A DNA stretch of 64,000 nucleotides from Isoetes taiwanensis. Lineage: Eukaryota; Streptophyta; Lycopodiopsida; Isoetales; Isoetaceae. The stretch is taken from contig JAJEKV010000057.1 of the NCBI GenBank assembly GCA_021234155.1, positions 5,115,821 through 5,179,820 on the forward strand, read 5' to 3'. The stretch's first letter is position 1, and the number at the start of each line of letters is the position of its first letter. The translations under genes were made by a program, and so were the position numbers. The notes under the pieces were generated by a model. The model was not told where the DNA came from. It saw nothing but the letters and a program-made list of their open reading frames with translations, and did not search any database. This document shows positions 22,941 through 34,598 of this stretch, piece by piece.

Positions 22941-24396
22941 CAGGTTTGATAAAATTCTCTTTTTTTCTTTCCTTTCTTTGATTAAGACTAGACCATTGTT
23001 TTGCAACATACTTATTAATGGTTCAAAACACAGCTTCATGGATTTTCTTGAATATATGTATCCCATGTGTGCCTACTCTAATATTGTAGAGTCATGGATA
23101 CATGTTTCACATTTTATTTACACACACAATTAATAAGATCCAAGTAGATTTTAGGTAGCTCCAACTATAAGTGCAAAGTACTTTTAAAGGTAGCTATAAA
23201 TAAGGTGCAATACACAATGAAAAAATTGTCTAAGGTCACACTGAATAATGCAATGCCTTCAAACGGTATGGTGTTGTTCACAACACATCCATACTGGACC
23301 GCCTGAATCACACGAGTGAATGAAAGTCAAGTCCCCATTAGAATTGGATCTCACCTAAATCGCCCCATCTATTCCCCCCCTCCCCCCTCCCGGAAAGTTC
23401 GGTTTTTCAAGAACCGAAGGGGCATAGCCACAACACATCCACATTCATATACAAGCAGCAAGAGAGAGTGACTATATGAGATTCAATACACGACATCAAC
23501 ACCTCATACACATGGTCACTTGCAATCTACATGTTCTCAAAGTGATCCAATGGCCTAGAACTTATTCTATGCAAATGCGCAGTTACAATAGTCTAGAAGT
23601 TACTGTACGCAGTTTTCCAACACTTACAAGTTCAAAATTATACCCAGCAATGCTGGGCACCGTTACTAGTATGATATGTTGTTAGTGGAGTGTGGGATGC
23701 TCTCTTTGGAAGCGGAAGCACTTTGTAAGACTCTCCATTATGTGCATAAGGTGCTCTATGTCATGCCGAATGATAGTCTGCCAAGGTTGTCTTTGGAGGA
23801 GACACGCACAAAAGGATGGTTTGCGGACATAGAGGGGTGGCTAGCTAGATGGGGGATGCATATGGATGATTTAGAAAATTGTAAGGATAATATACGAGGT
23901 TGGGTTGTGGATAATGTAACCCGTGTGTGCTGGAGAGAAGGCGCGGTTAAGAAGGAGTTCTACAGGGTCCATATCAATCCCATGCTACAAGGGGCCAGTT
24001 ACTTACACGAACACATTTCTGTTAAACACAGATAGGCTATATGTAGGACGAGGTTAAGCTCACACAGGCTTGGGTGGAGTTGGGGAGATGGAGTGATATT
24101 CCACATGAGCTTAGGTCGTGCAAGTTGTGGGACTGTGGGACTCTTGAGGATGAGGCACATGTGCTACTTCACTGTTCATCATATGCCACATTGCATGCTA
24201 AACATGGTATGAAAGCTTATATACTTGCTGAATTGCCCTGGGGATGTGATTGGGGCGTATATACTTGCTATTTTGGACCATAAGGAAAGATGCTTGAAAG
24301 CAGAGGAGGACGAGGAAGAGATTGAGGGGGTTAATGCATTATTATCCGATGATGCATTAGATGAACTTTTCTATAATTACTAATGTACTGGTTTGG

Positions 24397-24452
24397 ACGT
24401 CTCATAGGCCTGGCGGTCTCACAGACGTAATAATACAATTTCATTTCATTTC

Positions 24453-24487
<35 letters not shown>
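24397..24487 (+). repeat. LINE-A3 3' stem-loop and TC tail
   Basis: The stem-loop is ACGTCT...AGGCC-TGGC-GGTCT...AGACGT (24397-24428). TTTCA repeats then run into a TC tract ending at 24487, where LINE-A copy 4 begins. Confidence 0.85.
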
Positions 24488-25206
24488 GAATGAAAGATGA
24501 TAGCCTTCCATATTTAGCATGACAAGACAATGAAACCAAGGGATGGTATGTGGAGGTGAAAAAGTGGGTTAACAAATGGGGAATGAACATCGAAAATATG
24601 CCCCATGGAAAAGATAAGATCAGAGAATGGGTTAGGATATGTATGCAGTATAAGTGCAGTATATGTGTGCAGTATATTTGGTCTTTCAGGTAGCCCATCG
24701 GCTCTAGATGGGACCTGAAAGACCAAATATCAATGAAAAAGAGAGATGCCATCTGTCGAATGCGAATGAGCTCACATCACTTAGGGGTTGAAGTTGGACG
24801 ATGGGGGGTTTCCTAGAGAATACCGCACTTGCAAGGTTTGTGGCGTGAGTGAGGTAGAAGATGAGGCACATTTTCTCTTATATTGCCCAACATATCAGAA
24901 TTTGCGGGATAAACTCGGACTAAAGGCTATGTCATTGCTAGACTTCTTCTCATATGCAAGCAACATAGTAGGAAAGTATATCATTGAGGCACAAGATTTG
25001 AGAGCAGTATCAATAAAAAATTACAAACAACTTCTAGATGATTTTAAGAGGAGTTTAGAGAGAGAGGCAGGTGATACCCCAATAGGGGGTACACTTTAGC
25101 ATGTATGTCTGAAAATATATGTACCTTTTTTGAAACATCTAATAGGCCTGATGGCTCATAGATGGAAATAAACAAATTTCTTTCTCCCCCCCCTCTCTCC
25201 TCCTCC

Positions 25207-25237
<31 letters not shown>

Positions 25238-25291
25238 CTCTCCCCCCCTCTCTCCCTCCCTCCCTCCTCCCTCCCTCCCTCTCTCTCTCTA
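24488..25291 (+). mobile_element. LINE-A copy 4, 3' fragment
   Basis: It starts just after the TC tail of copy 3, aligns with the C-terminal domain (TKGWYVEVKKWVNKWGMNIEN, shown in part), and continues with REYRTCKVCGVSEVEDEAHF and LLYCPTYQNLRDKLGL (24788-25099). The stem-loop keeps pairing by paired changes (CATCT with AGATG, 25136-25164). The tail is a C/T-rich tract with TC and TATC units (25170-25291). A hairpin at 24674-24730 interrupts the coding part. Confidence 0.83.
24674..24730. repeat. 57-nt near-perfect hairpin
   Basis: ATATTTGGTCTTTCAGGT is followed 20 bases later by its exact reverse complement, and CCCAT/ATGGG extend the stem inside. It lies within the LINE-A4 fragment, after three GTGCAGTATA-like repeats. 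It resembles a foldback or a small-RNA precursor; no expression evidence can be seen. Confidence 0.7.
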
Positions 25292-26720
25292 GAGGCCAAG
25301 CCCCAGGAGATGGACCCCAAAAATGTTCCTGAGGTAGCCTTTTCTGGCAACGCTCCTCTGGGAGGCCGTATGTTGATGCCTCCCCTCCCATAGCTCAATT
25401 TCCCTATCCGATCATTGAATCCACCTTCCAAGATCCTGCTTCGAGCAGGTGCAAAAGAATCCAAGATCGGTCTGATAAAACTTATCAAACCGCGAAAAGT
25501 TCTGCGGGCGATCATGTAGAAACCCGAGTATTTCATCGTTCGGGTAGTATAGAGGCTTCAGAATGGCGATTTGACTTTGCCATATCATCCGGAATGGCAA
25601 AATTACCCTAGGGACCAAGTTATATGTTCAGTTTTGGCAACGAAAGAAACACGAACACTCTACATGGCAGTATTCCGCAGCCACCTCCTAGGCCAATTGA
25701 CTACGAATGTGTTGAACATGAGCTACTTTGGTGCTTCTTAGAGAAGGAGTAGTCTTCCCCCACGAAACTTGGTCCCCATAGTAATGTCGACGTTCTGAGT
25801 CCATTGGCAGATCTAATTCACAGTTCGAGAGTGAAAAAAGTGCCCGTCCGGAGCCAGGAGCCTTTGGGAGAGGACCTTTGGGGCAAGCTGCTTCTGGGGG
25901 GTTTTAAGGGCCCTTCTTCTGGCATCAATGCTCGCCTCTACATGATGATACGGCACAAAGTTCTGTTCGAATCTGACTAGGATATGCCTCTGAAACATAA
26001 ACCCTGCGTGTTGCTAGGTTACTGTAGGATTTACGTTATGGAGGTCGAATTTTGGTCGTTTCCACTTGGGACATGATCGAGAAGTTGCAGTTGAAAATGC
26101 AAAGCAAGAGGAACTGATGGAATGGGGTTTGAATTTATCCTCCTCCCAATGTGGCAATTAGAAGTCAAGACTGCCTTTTGCAGTAGCAAGATTGTTTGGG
26201 ATTGTTCAGGATGACCGATAGATCCCAACTCTACTATTTCAGTTGCCATGGCTCTACATCCATGTTTAGAATTGATGCACCTAGTTATCTATGAAAACAA
26301 CTACGTTTCGGCCTCTAAAGTAAACGCTGTGTGTTGCAAGGTTATTGTAAAGTTTACATTATGGAGGTCGAGTTTTGGTTGTTTGCACTTGGATGTGGTC
26401 CAGAAGTTGTAGTTGAAGACGCGAAGCAATAGGAACTGACGGAATGGGGTTTGGATCCATTCTCCTCCCCCTGTGGCAATTAGAACTCAAGAGCTAATTG
26501 TATACATATTATCTTCAATAGAAGTATCCAAAAGACTAGGAATTATTGACCCTGCACGTGATCTAAGGCCCTATTCAGACTTGTGACAGTTGTAATCATG
26601 CAAAGAAACAGTTCGAGATCCAGAAAACAGTTGCTGGTTTTTTGTGACAGTTTGCTGACAGAATTTTGTTCCACTTTGAACTCGTTTTTCTCCATCATCC
26701 CAGTTCTAAATTAGGTCATA
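25292..26720. repeat. Dispersed repeats, inverted relative to 27.5-30.7 kb
   Basis: 25330-25990 is a diverged reverse-complement copy of the block repeated at 28.1-28.4, 29.2-29.5 and 30.4-30.7 kb. 26020-26230 and 26335-26470 are direct copies of a TTTACGTTATGGAGGTCGA-containing repeat whose reverse complement recurs at 27.7-28.1 kb. No gene was seen. Confidence 0.6.
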
Positions 26721-27484
26721 TCCTATATAATGTTTTAGCGTGTGTCCGTTTTCCATCAAGCCCTAAATCTAATGGTGTAGATTTGATTGACTTAATCGGA
26801 TGGTGATGATTTTATTGCAATATCGAAGATTAAGGAAAAGGGAGAATGAAAAAGGAAAAGTGAAGGGAAAAAGGCACGAGGGAAAGGGGAAGAGAGGAAA
26901 AGGGCATGGGAAAAGGGGGAAGAAGAAAATGGTGAGGAAAGGGAAAAGTGACATGGGAAAAGGGAACAAGAAAGGGAAAACAAAGAGGGGAGAGAGGAAT
27001 GGGAAGGGAGAAAGGGCAATAAGGAAAGAGTGGGGAAAGGAGGAAAAGGGAAGGGAAAAGGGGCATTGGAAAAGCCAAAGGGGAAGAAAAAAAGAAACAC
27101 GAAAAGTAAAAAGGGAAGGGAACTCCATATTCAAACCCCTACAATTTGGCGTATCAACCTTCAGTTATATGTAGAATCTTAGCCATAATTTTGTATACGA
27201 CAAGCAACCAATTGAACAAATACTTCTTTAGGTATTTTTACATCCTCGCCTACTAACATGCACCTAAGCCCCACCCATAGAACACTATTGCAAAAATCAC
27301 AACATACAAGCTTGCAAGGCATGAATGGTATTCATGTTTCTTTATACGTGAACTAGCAAGTCATTTCGTCATAGCTATGTGGCACTACTTTGTTATAGAG
27401 GCCGTGCCAAACCAATATCAACTTAAAATTCAGCCAGTGCTTGACTGGTACCTATGCCCGGCAACGTCGGGCACCCGTTACTAG
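26721..27484 (+). mobile_element. Helitron 2, 764 bp, non-autonomous
   Basis: It begins TCCTATATAATG, shares its first ~90 bp with Helitron 1 (including CCCTAAATCTAATGG), and ends with GCCCGGCAACGTCGGGC, then ACCCGTTACTAG. It is flanked by A (26720) and T (27485). Most of it is a purine tract (26828-27125). No protein is encoded. Confidence 0.9.
26828..27125 (+). repeat. ~300-bp polypurine tract
   Basis: The plus strand is almost only A and G (units such as GGGAAAAGG and AAGGGAA), with rare C/T. Frames on either strand here encode only Lys/Gly/Arg or Phe/Pro/Ser low complexity. A similar tract, inverted, lies at 61619-62005 next to another Helitron end of this family. Confidence 0.9.
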
Positions 27485-28137
27485 TTTTGTAAATTTTGCA
27501 TAAAGATTGGTTGTCTTAAGCAACCTGGAAGTTCTAGCAGAGCCATGGCAACTAAAAAAACGGAGTTTGGATCTATCGGCCATCCAGAACGATCCCAAAC
27601 AATGTCTAGCTACTGCAGAAGCAGCTCTTGACTTTTAATTGCCACATCGGGAGGAGGACAGATCCAAACTCCGTTCCGTCAGTTCCAATTGCTTTGCATT
27701 GTCAATTGCAACTTCTTGTCCACATCCCAAGTGTAACAGACCAAAACTCGACCTCCAAAATGTAAACCCTTCAAGAACCTAGCAAGACACAGGGTTTACG
27801 TTCTGGAGGCCGAAACGTGGTTGTTTTCTTGGATAACTCAGTTTAGACATGCATGTAGCATCATGACCAATGAAAAAATGGGGTTCGGATCTATCGTCGT
27901 CGAGAGTATCCCAAGCAATGTCTTGCCGCTGCAAAAGTGGCTCTTGACTTCTAATTATCACAGCAGAAGGATAATAGATCCAAGCCCCATTCCGTCAAAT
28001 TCCTATTGCTTCGCGTATTCAACTGCAACTTCTCGACCATGTCCCAAATGCAATCGACCAAAACTCGACCTCCATAATGTAAACCTTTCAATAACCTAGC
28101 AACACACAGGGTTTACGTTTCGGAGGCTATATCCTAG

Positions 28138-28407
28138 TCAGATTCGACCAGGATCTTGTATACTATCATCTTGAAGAGGGAGGGTGTTGATGCCAGAAGA
28201 CGGACCCTTAAAACCTTCTGGAAGCAGCTCGCCCCAAAAGTCCTCTCTTGAAGGCCCTTGGCCACGGACGGGCAATTGTCCCACTCCGGAACTGTGAACT
28301 GGCTTTGCCAATGGACTCAAAACTTTGACATTACCCTGGGGACCAAGTTTCGTGGGGAGAAGACCACCCCTTCTCCAAGAAGCGCCAAAGTAGCTCGTGT
28401 CTAACAC
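28138..28407 (-). pseudogene. Repeat-borne 89-residue frame, copy 1
   Basis: Open from MLDTSYFGASWRRGG to the stop, rich in Gly and Pro, with LPVRGQGPSREDFWGELLPE. The third unit keeps the same length without a stop (30386-30655), the second does not. It may be a fragment of a transposon protein; no function can be given. Confidence 0.25.
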
Positions 28408-30385
28408 ATTCAGGGATAGGTTCTGTACGTACGAAATCTAAATTCATGACGTATAAAGTTAAAAAATACGTATTTTTTTGAAAAAAACATATTTTACATA
28501 TTTTTTAGTCGCCGGCCGAAAAAAAAATTTGCGTACGCGAAACCTTCTAAACCACGTACGCGAAACAATGGAAACCGCGTACGCGAAAAAAGAGAGACAA
28601 AAAAGAAAATTGCTTTCGCGTACGCGCTTTATACTGTTTCAAATTTCAAATTGGTACACGATTTTTTTTTCGCGACGGCGCTTTATCTTTGTTCGCGTCT
28701 GCGATTTAGATGGTTTCGAGTACGCGAAATTCAAATTTCAAATTAAAAATAAATAAATAAAATTGCGTGCGCGGTTTTCACTGTTTCGCGTACATGAAAA
28801 AACTTTCACGTACGCGAAACAATATAAAGCGCGTACGCGAATTTTTTTCTTTAATTTTTTTTTTTTGCGTACACGGTTTTCACTGTTTTGCGTACACACT
28901 TTGGTTCTTTTCGTGTACGCGAAAATCTTCCAATGCCGGAATTGTTTTTTGCCATATTCTTTATGTATTATATGGCAAATCTGTGCCGTATCATACGAAT
29001 AATACGTACTGTGTATAAAATGTACGGAGTATTGAACCAATGTATTGAATAATACGTATTGCGTTGACTTCTAATTGTCACAGCAGGAGGAGAATAGATC
29101 CAAACCCCATTCCGTCAATTCCTATTGCTTCGCATCTTCAACTGCAACTTCTCGACCATGTCCCAAGTGCAACCGACCAAAACTCGATCTCCATAATGTA
29201 AACCCTTCAATAACCTAGCAACACAGAGGGTTTACGTTTCAGAGGCTATATCCTAGTCAGATTCGGCCAGGATCTTGCTGCATACTATCATCTTGAAGAG
29301 GGAGGTGGTTGATGCCAGAAGACGGACCCTTAAAACCTTCCGAAAATAGCTCGCCCCAAAAGTCCTCTCTTGAAGGCCCCTGGCCATGGACGGGCAATTG
29401 TCCCACTCCGGAACTGTGAACTGGCTTTGCCAATGGACTCAGAACATTGACATTACCCTGGGGACCAAGTTACACGGGGAGAAGACCACCCCTTTTCCAA
29501 GAAGCGCCAAAGTAGCTCATGTCTAAGACATTCAGAGATAGGTTCTGTACGTACGAAATCTAAATTCCTGATATATAAAGTTAAAAAATACGTATTTTTT
29601 TGAAAAAAACATATTTTACGTATTTTTTAGTGGCCGGCCCGGAAAACATTTCGCGTACGCAAAACCTTCTAAACCGGGTATGTGAAACAATGAAAACCGC
29701 GTACGCGGAAAAAGAGAGAGGAAAATAAAAAATAAAAAATGCTTTGGCGTACGCGCTTTATACTGTTTCAAATTCAAATTGGTACGCGAATATTTTTTTT
29801 TTTGCGTCGCGTTGATAATCTTTGTTTAGGTAATGCATGCGGTTTAGAAGGTTTAAGTCCAGCGAAATTCAAATTTCAAATATGTATTTGGAAAAAAAAA
29901 AAAACAAAAATCGCATACGCAGTTTTCACTATTTCGCGTGTGAAAAAATTTTCGCGTACGCGAAATAGTATAAAGCGCGTATGCGAATTTTTTTCTTTAA
30001 ATTTTTTTTTTCGCGTACGCGGTTTTCACTGTTTCACGTACGCGCTTTAGTTCTTTTTTCGTACGCGAAAATCTTTCGACGCTGGAATTGTTTTTTGCCA
30101 TATTTTTTATGTATTATACAGCAAATTTGTGCCATAATATATGAATAATACGTATTGCGTATAAAAGGTACGGAGTATTGAACCAACGTATTGAATAATA
30201 CGTATTGCGTCGACTTCTAATTGCACAGCGAGGAGAATAGATCCAAACCCCATTCTATCAATTCCTATTGCTTCGTGTCTTCAACTCCAACTTCGCGATC
30301 ATGTCCCAAGTGCAACCGACCAAAACTCGACCCCTTCAATAACCTAGTAACACACAGGGTTTGCGTTTTGGAGCCTATATCCTAG

Positions 30386-30655
30386 TCAGATTCGACTAGG
30401 ATCTTGCATATTGTCATCTTGAAGAGGGAGGGTGTTGATGCCAGAAGATGGACCCTTAAAACCTTCCGGAAGCAGCTTGCCCCAAAAGTCCTCTCTTGAA
30501 GGATCCTGGCCACGGACGGGAAATTGTCCCACTCCGAAATTGTGAACTGGCTTTGCCAATGGACTCAGAGCATTGACATTACCCTGGGGACCAAGTTTCG
30601 TGGGGAGAAGACCACCCCTTCTCCAAGAAGCACCAAAGTAGCTGATGTCTAACAC
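30386..30655 (-). pseudogene. Repeat-borne 89-residue frame, copy 3
   Basis: Homologous to the frame at 28138-28407, same length, about ten substitutions and no gap. Conservation may only reflect recent tandem duplication. Confidence 0.25.
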
Positions 30656-30658
30656 ATT

Positions 30659-31669
30659 CAGGGATAGGTTCTGTACGTACGAAATCTAAATTCCTGACGT
30701 ATAACGTTGAAAAATACGTATTTTTTTTGAAAAAAATGTATTTTTCGTATTTTTAGTCGCCCGGCGAGAAAAAATTTCGGACGTCAAACCTTCTAAAACT
30801 TCTAAACAGTATGTGAAACAATGAAAACCGTCAGACGCGTGAAAAAGAGAGAAATTTTTTTTGCTTTTCGGCGTCGGCGCTTTATCTGATTTCAAATTTC
30901 AAATTGGTACGCGAATATTTTTTTTTTTGCGTACGCGCTTTATATTGTTTCGCGTATATGGTTTAAAAGGTTTCGAGTACGCAAAATTCAAATTTCAAAT
31001 TTGTGCACGGAGGGATAGGTTCTGCACATACGAAATTATTTTTTTCTGGACGTATAAAGTCCAAAAATACGTATTTTTAGGTAAAATACGTATTTTTTGG
31101 TAAAATACGTAAAATACGTATTTTCCGTATTTTTCCCTCGTCGGCCGGAAAAAAAAATTTTCGCATAAGCTATTTCCCTTACGCGAAGATTTCAAAAAAA
31201 AAAAAAAATAAAAAATCGGCGTAAAGTTTAAACCTTACGAAACTTTTTTCACGTAAGGGAAACTGAACGTTTCGCTTATTTTTTTTTTTTTTTAGTTTCG
31301 CGTAAGCGAAAGTTAAGGTTTCGCTTACGCGAAAAAAGTTTCGCATAACGCTAAACGCGAAAAATTCTCGACGCCGGAATTTTTTTTTGCCGTAATTTTG
31401 ACGTATTATACGTCAAATTTGTGTCATATCATTCGAATAATACGTATTGAGTATAAAACGTATACAGTATTGAACCTATCCCTGGCGTACACGAAAGCAA
31501 CAAAAAAAAATTAACTTGTACGCGTACGCGGTTTAGATTTTTTCGCGTACGCGTAATTTTTTTTTCGGCCGACGACTAAAAAATACGTAAAATACGTTTT
31601 TTTTTAAATACATATTTTTTACTTTATACGTCAAGAATTTAAATTTCGTACATACAGAACCTATCTCTG
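30659..31669. mobile_element. Foldback hAT-like element with a nested relative
   Basis: The left end CAGGGATAGGTTCTGTACG (30659) and the right end, read in reverse CAGAGATAGGTTCTGTATG (31669), start inverted repeats of about 100 bp (30659-30758, 31570-31669). CAG...CTG-type ends suggest the hAT superfamily. Inside lies a second element, 31010-31484, with one end of the same type and one reading CAGGGATAGGTTCAATAC in reverse. The interiors are arrays of palindromes such as TTTCGCGTACGCGAAA and TTTCGCTTACGCGAAA. No transposase is encoded. Clear 8-bp target duplications were not found. Confidence 0.6.
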
Positions 31670-32460
31670 CCCTGTACTAGACCCACACGGTTGATGCAAA
31701 AGAAATAACACAACATTCAACCTCTGCCAAACATCGTCACCAAGAAAGACGGTCTCCAACCATGGCCTACAAAAAAAAGGGCGGATTCGGCCCTGCCTGG
31801 ACCTCTTTGAGATTCTGTAGGGATCGAAGCTCTGCCTTGCCACTGAAACTTTCCAACCCTGCCATCTACAAGTGGACCAACAAATGCATACAAAACAAGC
31901 TGCGGAGAAAACAAGGCTGAGAAGAAGAGCCATTGCGCCCCAATCGAGCTTCACAATCTACCAAAATCTTTTGTAAGAAGCAAATGACAAATCCAGATAT
32001 ACAACACAAGGAACAATGAAACCTACAACACAAAGGACAATGAAACCTACAGTGGGGCTTGAACCCACATAGCCCATGGATCTAGCAACAGAAAAATAGA
32101 GGGGTTCAAAAGCAACCCGTCGTAGCAGACCAGCAACATCTCCTCTACCATGAAACCACCCTGCCTGTTTCTTCAAAATAAGTAACCGTAGTAGACTCCG
32201 AGGATTCAGCATGCATGGAAGTTTGTGTCAAGAGCAGCCCACCTTTTACTTCTGACCGTATCAAATCTATTCCTTCTACAAAAACAACTCAAAAAACTTG
32301 AAAAGACTCGAGATTTTTCAAGATTTTAAGCACCTCTAAAATTAGCAATAAGAACCGCAAATTTGGTATTTATACAACCCAAAATACAATATTGCCTAAA
32401 AATCTTATGCCCAACTAATGCCTAAATACCCTCCAGCAATACACAAAGGATTAGGCAAAC
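31140..32460. repeat. Left copy of a 1.3-kb direct duplication
   Basis: The sequence from the AAGCTATTTCCCTTACG region through ATTAGGCAAAC recurs at 50910-54112 in the same orientation, minus a 1.9-kb LINE there. It includes a tRNA-like B-box on the minus strand (GGTTCAAGCCC, near 32050) and a minus frame of 97 residues present in both copies (31661-31954 and 53311-53604); neither is a convincing gene. Confidence 0.8.
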
Positions 32461-34598
32461 CTTATTTGAATTTGAATTTGGCGTACGCGAAACAGTATAA
32501 AGCGCGTACGCCAGGGATAGGTTCTGTACGTACGAAATTATTTTTCTCGACGTATAAAGTCCAAAAATACTTATTTTTAGGCAAAATACGTATTTTTCCC
32601 TCGCCGAGAAGAAAAAAAATTTCACAGACGAACTCTTTTCAAAAAAAGTTTAAACTGTCTGTGAAAAAAAAAAAAAAAAAAAAAATTAATAATAATAATA
32701 TTTTCGCGTAAGCGAAACCTTCACTTTCGCTTTAAAAAAAAAAAAGAAAAAAAAATCGGATTTTTCTTTCGCGTAAGCGAAAGCTCTGTTAATCATGACT
32801 TTTAATCGGACTTTTAATCATGACATGATCTTTGCAAGAACAAATCATGATTCAATAGGCAGCCCTAAGTACAATCAGGTGTAATTGTACTTAGGCCAAA
32901 GACGTGGTTATGAGAAAAGATATTCCATAAACAATTAATCTCAAGATAAATCATTATAAGTCACTCATCAGCTTTTAGAATTGCAAGTTCATATGAATAA
33001 AAATACCTTTCCAATTGTATTGTAGTAAAACAAACATGCTGCTCTCGTAAGTGGCAGAAATTTTTGAAGACCATGCATAGCATGCCGTCTTATCAAATGT
33101 CTTTTAAATGACTAGAATAGATTATGAAGTCTTGAGTAGCACCAGCTATCCCGAGCACATCATTAAACAAATGAACATCTTCATCAAAGAAATATAGCAA
33201 GGAGTAAAAGATCCTGTTATCTGCAGTAGAACCAGAGGACAGTTAGCCAAGAACATGGGTAAAAGCCTAAGCTACTAGCAGGCGTCATAAGGTCTTTTAA
33301 GTTTATCACCCTTCACCTTGCTTGTAACTAACAAAAACAAGGATCTAAGAGTAAAAACTATTCCCGAAGAACCTGGGCATAGTTCAACTAGAATGCCTCT
33401 AATTTCACTGTTCTAGGGAAGTTATTTTGCTGCACCAGCATTCTATAGAGGTCTGCACCACATAATTGCTTTAATGGTGGAGGAATACTGCAGACAAGTT
33501 ATACTGCAGACAAATCAAGCTTCGCCATATTCAAATAGTCTATGATACATTTGAGGATTTAAATGGTTTACTTTTGCCCTATGCTATTGCAGCTAAGAGC
33601 CAGGTTTGCTAAGATACTGTTAAAAGCTCCATGCCCTGCAATAAACTATGCAATCAGCTGCATATGACATGAATACTTATAACTTCATGCCTTAAGTTTA
33701 AACATCACATATCCACAACTACATGCAATAGCAAATATGAGGTGTAGATTTACAGCTACATATTAGTGCATATTTATACTGCTGCAATAAGCAATGCACA
33801 TATTAGATCTGCATGTGCCTCAAACAAGATAAAAATGCAACATGCAATTACGAATAAGAGGGGCAGATATATTCAGACCCATTTCTTAAGCCATGAGTGG
33901 CAGATATATAAGTGCATGGCTTTGCATGTTCCAGCTTACCATTCAGAAACCTTAAAAACAAAACTCAGTTATACTTTTAGCACAGCCAAAGCTCATCTAC
34001 ACTTGCAGTCTACTCTGTCCTGAGCTAGATAATGCAAAATTATTATCTGTGACTCTAATTAGGATATTACCATTGCCTTTCAAAAGCATGTTCACTTCAC
34101 AAATTATTCCAGCAACATGCACAAGCAATTAGTGATGTGCATTCGCTTTTATCCTAGTCCCTAGAGCATCCACTATGCAAATTTAAGCTTGTGCTCGGCT
34201 CATATGAACTTATCTAACCAGGCCAGGTTCATTGAACTACCATCATCTTCAACGGACTCTTTGAGATAAGAGAGCCCTTTTTAACTTCAAGCATTCAGAC
34301 AGTAAAGCAGCCAGTTTTGCTAAGACAATCCCAATAGCAACCACGTTTACACCATGCATAAACTATATTGCAATCGGCCGTCTCAAATCAATATATATTC
34401 ACAACCTCAAACAGCTTTTTTGAGCCAAATATGGTTTGACGACTTCATATAATGTCATCTAATAGCAGCGACACATGAAAACATGCAAATCAACATGTTT
34501 TATTTATAATAAAACATCAATTACTTTCAATTTTAGAAACATTTGGACCCCTTTATGCTAGAAAGTTAGGAAATGCGGTTCTGGCCTGGCGTAAAAAA
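32461..34598. other. hAT-like fragment, then AT-rich DNA without a gene
   Basis: 32512 starts another CAGGGATAGGTTCTGTACG end preceded by GCGTACGC; palindrome-type repeat continues to about 32780. From 32780 to 34598 the DNA is AT-rich. Faint similarity to the array unit (AGCTACTAGCAGG...CCCTTCACCT near 33270-33320) suggests a very old unit copy. No coding frame was supported. Confidence 0.45.

Larger units (their letters stand above)
20190..23669 (+). mobile_element. Helitron 1, non-autonomous, inside LINE-A3 ORF2
   Basis: It begins TCCTATATTATAATG and ends with the hairpin GCCCAGCAATGCTGGGC, then ACCGTTACTAG. It is flanked by A (20189) and T (23670) with no target duplication, the Helitron signature (5'-TC, 3' hairpin plus CTAG, insertion between A and T). 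The host frame is restored by its removal. No Rep/helicase is encoded. Inside are a ~0.7-kb tandem duplication (20360-21800) and a minisatellite (22680-22940); small frames with splice-like borders hint at captured exon pieces that I cannot identify. Confidence 0.93.
17676..24283 (+). pseudogene. LINE-A3 ORF2: endonuclease + reverse transcriptase
   Basis: One frame spans endonuclease and reverse transcriptase. Endonuclease (APE type): FLETGEHEE, YGGIACFVRHE, VYIAGCYYPPRG, LLMGDFNG, and SDHEP near 18400. Reverse transcriptase: GFPHTWQVNRVVPLHKAGD, QAGFRARRSTTDHLVTMRA, FVDFSKAFDM, GVKQGCPLSPTLFGLFID, YADD at 19704-19715. After the Helitron the frame resumes with LVECGMLSLEAEALCKTL and ends with the finger-like EDEAHVLLHC. 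Defects: TGA at 18174-18176 and 18660-18662, TAG at 24033-24035, one frameshift near 24070. Both TGA codons fit C-to-T change of CGA. Only these few lesions separate it from an active enzyme, apart from the Helitron. Confidence 0.9.
27485..30658. repeat. ~1.12-kb tandem repeat, about 2.7 copies
   Basis: The motif CAGGGATAGGTTCTGTACG recurs at 28411, 29533 (one change) and 30659, so the period is 1,122-1,126 bp. Each unit joins a block with a minus-strand open frame (28138-28407; broken near 29240-29540; 30386-30655) to hAT-like DNA rich in CGCGTACGCG palindromes. The 90-residue frames are alike (SYFGASWRRGGLLPTKLGPQ) but match no family I know. 27485-27948 carries further diverged repeat DNA. 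Confidence 0.7.

Noticed and set aside
26769-27174. Overlapping frames rich in Phe/Pro/Ser or Lys/Gly
   Set aside because: They arise from the purine tract, which lacks stops in several frames by composition.
32040-32180. tRNA-derived SINE on the minus strand (also near 53700-53840)
   Set aside because: A B-box-like GGTTCAAGCCC is present, but no convincing A-box spacing, tail or target duplication.
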